The notes under the pieces: generated by a model
The model's database searches: none
The model's input: the letters and a program-made list of their open reading frames with translations, nothing else
Told to the model about the DNA's origin: nothing
In this document: positions 55,363 through 64,000 of the stretch, one piece after another
Layout: each line of letters begins with the position of its first letter
Numbering within the stretch: position 1 is the first letter of the stretch
Made by a program: the position numbers and the translations under genes
DNA from: Brachynemurus nebulosus
Lineage: Eukaryota > Arthropoda > Insecta > Neuroptera > Myrmeleontidae
Assembly: GCA_035578155.1 (NCBI GenBank)
Contig: JAPWDM010000017.1
Span: 6,304,328-6,368,327 of the forward strand
Length of the DNA stretch: 64,000 bases
Direction: 5' to 3'

Positions 55363-56430
55363 TATTTTTATAAGAAAAATTTTTTTAAAAATAGTTTTAA
55401 ATTTACCGCTTGTTATTGGTTTTATAACTTAATGTCAGGATTATTAGATTTATAAAACGGTTAGTTCCCGGACCAGTAGAAAAGTGAATGTATTAGAAGA
55501 AAAAACTCGAAAAACGTTCTTGTACATCGAAATTTCAATTAGTTCACGTTCTTTTCGGTAGGAAAATATATAAATGAGAAGTGACTTCAGAATTCCTACT
55601 TTTTCCTTCCAAGTCTCAAATTTAAATTTTTAAATTTATCAATTATATTTACAAAAGTGATTGTACATAAATTTAAAAAAAAAATTAATGAATTTGAATA
55701 ATTTAAGATTGTATTTGGTGTCTGAAATTTAAAATATCAGAGATTAACCTGTTTAATTCAATAAGCAGAGGGAAGCTGTTTATTTATAGCCTATTCACAT
55801 TATTACATAAGCAGATTAAAAGAAAGTACGGGAACAGACCTAAATATGTATTTAGTGCAGACAACTTCAGATTGTTTGATTTTGTTTTAAAATACAAACA
55901 TAAGTATAACACAATAAAACGTCCACCTAAAAAAAATTTTATTTTAAATATTAATTTAACTTTAAATTAATATTTTTTATTTATTTTTATTTGTTTGGTG
56001 ATATTATGGTTACGGTTTTTTAAAACTAAATAGTGTCATATCGTTAAAATTAAGTGATTGTGAGTTTTGTGTTATACTTAATTGTAGTACTGCCTTACAT
56101 TTCAACTAAAACAAATTTTGAATATTAAATTTTTAGAAAATTATAGGTAAATCGCAATTTTTATACTAATTTTCATTCGTTTTGGTTCATGTTTAATACA
56201 CAAAGCTAGAAATTTTTAATCCTTTTCGTGTGGATGTTTTGTGAAACGATTTTAAGTGTTTTTTTCATATGAACAAATTAAATTTTGAATATTAAATTTT
56301 ACGAAAACTAAACGTGAGCGCCAATTTTAATACTAATTTTCGTTGGTTTTGGGTCATGTTTAATACATCAAAATAGAAATTTTCACAATTTTTCTTGTGC
56401 ACGTATACTAGGAAATTGCCAAAAAAAGTT

Positions 56431-57146
56431 TTCTTTGTTAAAAAAAAAAAAATTGAATGTGCAAAATTATTTAATACTAGAATACTCTCTTTATACAATT
56501 CTAATCATAACTGTATTGTCAATTGGATAGAAAATTACGTAAAAATATTATGGTTTGAATATGATTTAACGTAATTTTTATACGATTGAAGCAAACTCTT
56601 ATTAATTTTAGGAAGGTGTAAACATAATCTAAATTCTGATCATATCACATAAAAAGCTGCGCCGTGTTTTTTTATCTAAAAAAAAATGGAACAGAGATAC
56701 ATTATAAAAACATTTAACTGACAGAGAAATAGAATATAGCCGAATCGTTAAATTGGATTAAAAAAATCATGACACGCTACTTATAAAGCGGTTTTTTTCG
56801 AATTTAGCTCGCAAAAAATGAGACAGAAAAAAAAATGCGAGTGCGAGTGAAATGGAGAACGACATATTTCCTAGTTTTTCTCGAAAAGTAAATAATTTAG
56901 AGCAACGGTATAAAAACATTTTTGATGCATTTTACCTTTTACTATGGCTTGGTGTAACAAAAAATTTTAAAAATTGCTTAATTCTGGCAAAAAACTCATT
57001 TTGTTGACAAAAAACGCCCGGAAAACCTACTTCTGGGCATCCGACATGTCTGGCTAACGAACTCATCCAACGATTTGGAAAATCGAATTCGCACACAAAA
57101 TTTCATAAGCATTAAACGTTTCGTTCGAGAGTTATCGCGCGGATAC

Positions 57147-57147
<1 letters not shown>
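56431..57147. other. AT-rich spacer
   Basis: No gene or repeat recognised. Confidence 0.45.

Positions 57148-57213
<66 letters not shown>
57148..57213. repeat. (TA)n microsatellite
   Basis: Uninterrupted TA run. Confidence 0.95.
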
Positions 57214-57216
<3 letters not shown>

Positions 57217-57334
57217 TTTAGTGAATATCATTTTCGTATTCTAGGGACCTCAAAACATATTTCTGATATGGTCCCGGGCTTAGGTTGCACCATGACACCT
57301 GGCGTAAAAGCTGAATTTCCAGTTTTGGAAATTC

Positions 57335-58510
57335 GCTAAAAGGACCTTAAATAGTAAACTGGAAGGCCTTTATGAAGATATTTTTTCTTTCCAAAAAAAT
57401 CCAAAATTTCTATTTTATAAATAAAAATCCAAAATTCCTACTTTATAAATAAACAGTGACATTAATAACATTTTTAAATTACTTAATATTTATGTATTGC
57501 ATTTGTTAAAAAAAGTATGTTCATTTTTTTTTTTAATTTTTAAAATTACTAGACGCCTGCTTGTATTAGAATAAAGATAAAGCATTTAAAATACATTTAA
57601 CAATACTACTGAATTTCGATGTAAAAATGGGAGAAGTGGGGGGAAAAGTAATGTGGTATCTTTAAAAGGCACTAGCTGGATACTAACTCAATACATTTAC
57701 AAAATTTCAGCCCTCTAGGTTTCCCTAGAGAGTCTCTAGACGACTTAGAATAGAAGCAATAAATCAAGGAAATATTGGTGTAAAAATCGTGGGGCTAAGG
57801 GTTAAAAGTTGAAACCTCCAAAAAGCAGTGGCTGGCTATTAACTTAACCTGTACACAAAATTTCAGCCCTCTAGGTTTATTTGGGGAGATTTTGACCCGA
57901 ACGAAACTGTTAAAAAACAAGAAAAATCATGTTCTTTTTGGTATAAAAATGGTGGGGGTAAGGATTAAAAGTTAAGACCCCCAAAAGGCACCCCCTTGAT
58001 ACTAACTCAATCCGAACACAAAATTTCAACCCTCTAGGTTTATCTGGGTGACCTGTGCGAGTGGTACAATCTTCGAAAACGTCAAAAAAGCATAAAATTG
58101 TAGCTTAAAAATGAAGGGGTGGGGTAAAATATTAAAACCTTCAAAAAGCACAAACAAGGTATGAACTCTATCAACATACCAAATTTCAACCCTCTACCTT
58201 AATTCTGGGGGGCTGGGGGCGTGTTAGATGCAGCGAAAATCGTTTTTTCCCCCTCTACTCAATCCAAATCATCCTAGGAGGCTGAATTTTGGATATGGTG
58301 TAGATAATTGACCGAAACATTATTTCCAACCGGTTTGGAAAGTTTTATTGCTTTTCCGCCCCCACCACGCCCTTAAAGGTTGGGCCGGATCCAAAATTTG
58401 CCCAAAATTTGACCCCACTTTGATAGCATTGTTGTGAATCGGAATGAGCTCCATTTGAGCTCTTAACTTCCATAGGGGGGCCCTACACATATTAAGAGGA
58501 AGCGGAAAAA

Positions 58511-58516
<6 letters not shown>
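57335..58516 (+). repeat. Module D fragment (inverted) plus module A, copy 3
   Basis: 57335-57415 is the inverse of the start of module D; 57416-58516 is module A in the orientation of copy 1. The D-A join is continuous here and so provides the empty site for the Helitron at 32876-35582. Confidence 0.8.

Positions 58517-58590
<74 letters not shown>
58517..58590. repeat. (TA)n microsatellite in module A copy 3
   Basis: Same module position as the other two copies; the SINE follows directly. Confidence 0.95.
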
Positions 58591-58594
<4 letters not shown>

Positions 58595-58596
<2 letters not shown>

Positions 58597-58951
58597 ACCA
58601 GCGGAGTGGCCGAGCGTGCTTGTGCACTAAGCGCTTGCCGACTGGTAGGTCTGGGGTTCGAATCCCGCGACCGGCTATGCTTGTGAAGGTTTTCTGCAGT
58701 TTCCCTTCACAATTCCAAATGAATATCGGCATAGTGCCTTCAGAAGACGGCTGCAGACGCACACCTACCAAATCCTAGCCCTCACACCACTTTCCTTGTC
58801 CTCCACCCACATCATAAATGTATAATGTAATGAATAAAAAATTTGTAACGAATAAATAAAGTGTACAAATAATGATGTGGGTGGCGTCTGTTATAGACTG
58901 AATAGTCTCAAAAACGGACGTTAAACGCATTATTATTATTATTATTATTAT
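58595..58951 (+). mobile_element. tRNA-derived SINE, full length
   Basis: The head resembles a class II (serine/leucine-like) tRNA: pol III A box TGGCCGAGCG at 58607-58616 and B box GGTTCGAATCC at 58655-58665, about 45 bp apart. A body of unrelated sequence follows, ending AAAACGGACGTTAAACGC and a (ATT)n tail at 58932-58951. It is inserted at the edge of a (TA)n tract. A minus-strand frame with a G-I-R-T-P-D-L-P-V-G peptide is the usual spurious ORF of such heads. A truncated copy lies at 45058-45210. Confidence 0.88.
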
Positions 58952-58954
58952 ATA

Positions 58955-59377
58955 TATGTGTGTGTGTTTTTCGGGAGTTGCCATTTTTATTACAGCCAAA
59001 CCGTTGATTTAATCGAAAAATTGTTCAAATAAGAGTTGTAGATATCGACGGGGGCAACCAATTGCGATAATCAGGAGCTTTATAGCTCTTATGGTTTTCG
59101 AGCTATGATACAAACTTACCTTTTTTAAATGGAATACTATACTTATTTGTTGATAAAAATTATTCAATTAAGCAACAGACCAAAAATAAAAAAATAAAAA
59201 TTTTTATCTAAAGTTTTTTTTTCAAATTTTACAACTTTCGCGCTTAAAAATGATTTATTTAAGTGATGTTTGATGAGTTTAAGAGCGCCTAGGTCAAACA
59301 ACCCTGATAATTACGAAAAGTAGCAAGCGGTAACTGTATTTATGCTATATAGATGGCTTTACCGTATAGGTTTATCT
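58955..59377. other. Spacer
   Basis: No gene recognised. Confidence 0.4.
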
Positions 59378-59671
59378 AGAGTCCGTATAATAAATAGAGT
59401 CGTGGCATGTGTGCTCAACGCTGATTGGCACCGGCATTTTCTGTCCACAGTTTGCATAAAATACATTAGAAATAAATTAAATATTAACAAAAATCTGAAA
59501 AAATCATTTAGTTTAACCTAGAAAGAATAATTAAATTAAAAAATTTTAATTGTTCAGTAATTTATAACTTATTAACAATAATTATGTACTCAAAAATATT
59601 TACTCAAAATTGTGATAATTAATTTTGAAGCTTCCCGCTCTGATTTGGACTATATTTATTATAGGGACTCT
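59378..59671. mobile_element. AGAGTCC-family MITE, copy 3
   Basis: AGAGTCCGTATAATAAATAG at the left and TTTATTATAGGGACTCT at the right. The interior matches copies at 30958 and 31290 in inverse orientation. Confidence 0.8.
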
Positions 59672-61011
59672 ACCACACAAATGACTAATTTAAAATGTCA
59701 GGTATTGACATTTTATTGACTTTTTATTCAATATTTTGTATTTATTGATTGACAACTAAAATGTACCTACTTGAAAAAAAGGATTGAAAAAACGCGGAAC
59801 GTCATTAAATGGTAAAAAAAACTGACCTTGTTTTAAGCAATTTTTTTTTTAAATTTATAATTATTTTGATAATTTATGTAATTCTGTTTTAGGTACTTTA
59901 TTGGAGTATTTCTAATAACTTATTATTGTGTTTACTGAAAATAGAATAACGATTTTATTCTCATTATTTAATTCAGTTTCATGGAAGTTTTCGAGATGAC
60001 ATAACCTCTCCAATTCTTATATTACCGAAGGAATATTCATTGTTATTTTAAAAGGTAGAGTAATTCCACAATTTCAAAATAATTATTTACAATGTAAGTA
60101 ACGAAAATTTTTATTTCATAGGAGTCTGTAAAGCTTTGGTTCAGTATGAAGTTAATATAAAGCAGTAAAAGCATGGTACTTCTGTGGAAAAAATTCAAGA
60201 AATAGAAAAGTTAACGCGAGGAAACTGCCTCTAAAAATTTGCCACCCGGGGCCTCTGCCCCGCTTGCCCGTAGTGTAAATCTACCACTGATTATACGTAA
60301 CTACCAGCAGCGCTGGGAAAAATTGTTCATAGAATTTAAAATAGAAAATGGTTTTCAAAAATGCATTTAAAATTATACAAAATGGAAAATGGTTTTGCTG
60401 AACATATTTAAAATATAAAATGGAAAATAGCTATTTAAAATGGATTATAAAATGCCAAATAGGGTTTCCGATCTCTGGCCAAAAAATCGATGTTGTGGAT
60501 CGATTCGAATTGTCAAACCAAAAATCGATGCAGGAGAAAATCGGCTTACAAAAGATCGATCTGACGAAAATCGATTCAATTTTTGTACTTGCAGAGGCAA
60601 GACTACGATAAGTACGGCGCCAAGATTTGATGACACTTCCTTATAGAACTTGACAAAATAAAACAAAAAACAAGAATAAAATTTTTCGAGATCTCGCTTC
60701 GTTTTTGAGTTAAACTTGTTATTAAATTCCAGTTAGTGTAGTGCAATTAGTCATTATTAAGGAAAAATGACGGAATCCATTTATAATGAATGGATTTCAA
60801 TAATTTTTTTTTTGGGTGGTTTTCTAATGGCATAAAGCAAAAAGTTTACCCATTTAAAATTACCGCAATTTTGTAAATTCGTAAATTTTCGGAAAAAACA
60901 AAAAAAAATTAGAGATATCAATAAAAAATGCAATTATCGAAATTTTTTGAATATTTTTTTTACGAAAATAATGATTGTTATATTTCGTTAAAAGGGCAGT
61001 TATCTATGTAT
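59672..61011. other. Spacer with one hAT-like end
   Basis: Bases 60220-60289 (ending GTGTAAATCTACCACTG) look like a terminal fragment of a CAGTGGTAGATTTA-type hAT element; no partner end found. 60340-60450 repeats AAAATGGAAAATGG units. Confidence 0.35.
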
Positions 61012-61748
61012 CCATACTCGTATATAAAAACCGTAACGAGACCCTTTCTGTACATGGAATATTTTTTTAAAATTGTACTGGTACTGTAAATAGTAATCGA
61101 TGTAGATATCAAAACAGCGATTATTAAAATTTTTGTCTGTCTCTTTCTGTCTGTCTGTCTGTTTATCTGTCAGTCAGTTTGTCTGTTCACGCATCACGCA
61201 GAAATTACTGAACGGATTTTGATGAAATTTGGTATGATGATAACTTATTACCTGGGTCAACATCTAAGATACCTTTTACTCCGGGAAAATGTCTCATTCC
61301 CACGGGAAAATAGGAAAATCATTTTCAAAATGTGCACATACTACGGAAAATTACTGAACGGATTTTGATGAAATTTGGCTTGGTGATAACTTATTACTTG
61401 GGTCAACATTTAAGATACTTCTTACTCCGTAAAAATATCTTATTCCCACGGGAAAATAGAAAAACCATTTTGAGCATCTGCACACATTACCTACGCAAAA
61501 AGTATTGAATGGATTTTTATGAAATTTGGTGTGGTGATAACTTATTACCTGGGTCATCATCTAAGATACTTTTTAGTCCGCGAAAATGTCTCATTCCCAC
61601 GGGAAAATAAAAATAAAAAGAAACCATTTTGAGCATGTGCATGCATTACGCAAAAATTATTGTTCTATGCAAGTTCTGTATAATTATTACATTTATATAC
61701 TGAGTTGATAACAATGTGTCGCGCGAACGACGTCGCGGGTACAGTTAG
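61012..61748 (+). mobile_element. Helitron, short non-autonomous, with 147-bp internal repeats
   Basis: The 5' side has TCTATGTATCCATACTCG then TATATAAAA. A TCTGTCTGTCTG tract follows. Three units of about 146-150 bp begin near 61190, 61335 and 61485 (CTGAACGGATTTTGATGAAA, TTATTACCTGGGTCAAC, CATTCCCACGGGAAAATA). The 3' end has a CGCGA/TCGCG hairpin (61722-61737), then GGTACAG and TTAG at 61745-61748, where CTAG is expected. Termini are inferred. Confidence 0.6.
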
Positions 61749-61754
61749 TTTAAA

Positions 61755-63285
61755 CTAATTTTCTTCGACGTTGCCACTTTCGATGTCATCCATTAATATT
61801 ATTGGTGGAGCATTCAAACAGCTAACTCCTTTACATTGTAAACACGCTACTGAACAATGTAAGCCCCTCTTTCTACATCCACAAGCAGAGCTACAACCAG
61901 TTTTACAAGAACAAAAAATCATTTTTAATAAATTTTCAGATGCCGGTGGTTGGTTCATTGTGACTGGTACTAAAAAATTATCTTTTTTTGCCATCCCCAT
62001 TCTTCTGGCAACTTTTCATGTCCCATCCACAACTGTACTTGCAAATATACTCTTTTTATACGTTCTAAGCTAGCATCGTGGGTAGATATCGATGAAGCCA
62101 AATTGACACAAGTATTTTTACTAGTAGCTTTAAGAAAGGATCGGTATCGATAATTATTTATGTTACATTTATTTTTAGGGGCACCATATAATGCTAAAAT
62201 GCATAAAATACCCGGTTGCAAAATATCGGAGACATTTTCATTAGTGAAGATATTGGCAGCATCTTGTAAATATCGGAGGCATTTTCATTAGTGAAGATAT
62301 TGGCAGCATCTTGTAAATCTGTGCGACTTTCAAATAATTTAGCGAATTTAATTTTACCCTTTTTGTAAAAAGCTGATGTTGTATCACATCCAATTAAAGC
62401 ATGTAAAAATAGAATATGTTTCTTACACATTGGTAATGCCTGTTCAATACTTTTATTGGAGTAAATTTTTGCCGGTACTTTTCCTATTGCTGGTTTCAGA
62501 AAATATATTTCTCTATGGGTAGGTGTTAAAGCTGTTAATAAAACCAACACATCAATATCTTCAGCAACAACAACAATATTTTCTGAATCAATATTAATTG
62601 CCGTTTGTATAATTAATGTATCTGCATCACCTTCTGCTTGACACGAGAAAATATTATTATCAGCTAATTTCTTCCTCAGCATTTCGATGAATCTCGTTTT
62701 GTTATTGCTGTTTGCAAGAAACTTTTCTTGGCGAATTTTCAAAGGTGTTTTCTCATCAATAATTACATCTGTTGAGGCATTTCTTAATGATCGACGAAAT
62801 CTTTCCGCTGATTTGATGCAGTTATTGTTGCGATATCCATCAAAAACGACAAAAACATTGTTTCCATATTTATTTCTTAGATATCGTATGTAATGGTTGT
62901 GTATGGTCTCGAACTTTTCATCTAATTGCTATTTGCAATGATGTAATAACATTTCGCCATCAATTACATAAGAAAATATATTATTATCATTTATACTGAT
63001 GTTGAGCTGAGTAAATAATTCATAAAAAATTGATTTTGTTGTCTTTCGCAATAAACCTTGATCGAATAAAGTTAGAGGATCTGGAGCTAACTCAAAATTC
63101 ATGTACGTTTGAAGTTCTTCTTCTGATTTTTTTAAAACACATATGCGTTGAAAGAGCAACAATTCATCTATTGCAATAACTTCATCATGAACTTTGATTT
63201 TGTTGTTAACGGCCAGTAACGAAATGACTTTATCTTTTTTTGTCAATTTCAAATCTTTAAAGTTTTGTCCATTCGTTTTCCTCAT
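61755..63285 (-). pseudogene. FEN1/XPG-like PIN-fold nuclease with Cys-rich tail, decayed
   Basis: On - the frame opens at 63285 and carries nuclease-family blocks: V-I-D-G-E-M-L-L, V-V-F-D-G-Y-R, then E-G-D-A-D-T-L-I with V-V-A-E-D-I-D-V-L-V-L-L (acidic metal-binding residues), then A-L-I-G-C-D-T-T-S-A-F-Y-K-K-G-K near the helix-hairpin position. The C-terminus has C-S-C-K-T-G-C-S-S-A-C-G-C-R-K-R-G, a CXC-like Cys cluster. Breaks: an in-frame TAG at 62929-62931; a 47-bp tandem duplication (62223-62316) that shifts frame; another frame change near 61990. A splice-acceptor-like TATAG just before 63285 suggests missing upstream exons. Such nuclease-Cys proteins are widespread, often multi-copy, in animals; the exact role of this family is not known to me. 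Confidence 0.7.
62223..62316. repeat. 47-bp tandem duplication inside the pseudogene
   Basis: ATCGGAG(A/G)CATTTTCATTAG through ATCTTGTAAAT occurs twice in a row. One extra copy of 47 bp changes the reading frame. Confidence 0.9.
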
Positions 63286-63463
63286 CCTATAATATATTAA
63301 TAATCATATATTTGAAATAATTAATAATCATATGTTTGAAATCCGCCCAATTGCGGAAATACGCCCAATCTGGCAACCCTGACTGTATTCCTAGTAGAGT
63401 ATCAGCTGTCCCTCGAACTCTTCGCTATCACTACTTTCTCACTATATTCCCATTCTTCTTATA
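63286..63463. other. Spacer
   Basis: Short spacer with a repeated CGCCCAAT motif; nothing coding. Confidence 0.4.
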
Positions 63464-63813
63464 CAGTAGTACCTCGATAATTCAGCCTTCGAAAACCCGG
63501 ACCCTTCAGTAATCTTGCCCGATTTAACAAATAGTAGGTACAATTTTAGACACATTTACATTCTATATTTACAGTCAATTAGTACAGTACAAAATAGAAC
63601 TGTATTGAATAGTAATTATAATCACGCGAAACGTAGAACTGCCTACAAACCCCGTACATAGAACAGCAGTGCTTGCTGTTAACTTCTTAGAGTAGCTATA
63701 AGGGGTCTCGAATTCATTACATTTTAAACGGTCTCTCGATGATCCGGCTTTTTCGTAAATTCGGCCTACCGGCCCCCCCATTTAATTTAAGCCGGATTAT
63801 CGAGGTATTACTG
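63464..63813. mobile_element. pogo/Tigger-type MITE
   Basis: The left tip CAGTAGTACCTCGATAATTC and the right tip GGATTATCGAGGTATTACTG are inverted, with TA at both sides (63462-63463, 63814-63815). CAGTA-TACCTCGATAA is the typical Tigger/pogo terminus. 350 bp, non-autonomous; the 68-codon minus-strand frame over it is a by-product. Confidence 0.88.
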
Positions 63814-64000
63814 TACATGCAATACCTACCTTTCAAGGACGTTTGTTATCCCTTTGTATACTTTATATAGAATTTAAATAATTCTCTGTCATTATAACTG
63901 TATTCCGAGGTATAAACCTAATTGCATTGGACTAAATATATTATATGTATGCGATGTGAGCACGAGTACGATATCCGAGGCGACAAAATTTGACAAGCGG

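Larger units (their letters stand above)
52560..56430. repeat. Palindromic region around the 91-bp minisatellite
   Basis: 52560-52850 pairs inverted with 56150-56430 (CCTAGTATACGTGCACAA, ACCAAAACGAATGAAAATTA), with weaker pairing inward (ACTATTTAGTTTTAAAAA near 52960 against 56020). Within it, 53430-53690 and 55470-55790 are direct repeats (AAAGTGAATGTATTA, CCTACTTTTTCCTTCCAA). The minisatellite and the ACAAAATAACCG array lie between. Confidence 0.7.

Noticed and set aside
58595..58680. Functional tRNA gene
   Set aside because: A and B boxes are present, but the sequence runs straight into a SINE body and ATT tail, and a truncated copy of that body occurs at 45058.

Overview
The window is AT-rich insect-type genomic DNA made almost entirely of transposable elements. 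The arthropod and probably insect reading rests on an env-bearing errantivirus-type LTR element, PIF/Harbinger elements, arthropod-style Helitrons, TTAGG-like satellite sequence and many (TA)n tracts carried inside elements. I see no intact single-copy host gene. The only long coding regions belong to mobile elements or decayed copies.

Layout. 0.7-11.0 kb: a PIF/Harbinger transposon with a spliced, apparently intact transposase, a convergent MADF/Myb-like partner gene broken by one stop, and a 5.65-kb palindromic fold-back element nested in its right end between 16-bp direct repeats. 11-13.3 kb: AT-rich spacer and a (TA)n tract. 13.3-13.65 kb: a Helitron 3' end. 14.1-17.3 kb: repeat modules that recur inverted at 29.5-32.9 kb. 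17.6-24.5 kb: an errantivirus-type retroelement with two 191-bp LTRs, degenerate gag-pol and an open env. 24.5-25.0 kb: another module copy split by a MITE. 26.3-29.1 kb: a multi-level palindrome with a small ORF in its loop. 30.7-31.6 kb: (TA)n and two MITEs in a row. 32.9-35.6 kb: a non-autonomous Helitron with two 3'-end-like hairpins.

36.6-49.9 kb: a segment bounded by nearly identical 138-bp inverted repeats and an ATA direct repeat. It contains two tandem GC-rich hairpin-array retroposons joined through AAT microsatellites, several MITEs, an element whose ends are arrays of a short ACAAAATAACCG motif, a SINE fragment, and a hAT element nested in another hAT element. 52.5-56.4 kb: a palindrome around a 91-bp TTAGG-like minisatellite. 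57.3-59.7 kb: a third copy of the 14-kb module, a tRNA-derived SINE and a MITE. 61.0-63.8 kb: a Helitron, a FEN1/XPG-like nuclease pseudogene and a pogo/Tigger-type MITE.

Functionally, the transposase gene could mobilise Harbinger-type ends here and elsewhere. The remaining features are passengers, and their nesting gives a relative order of insertions. All similarity statements come from comparing parts of this window by eye; family names rest on recognised motifs, terminal sequences and target duplications. No search was run.
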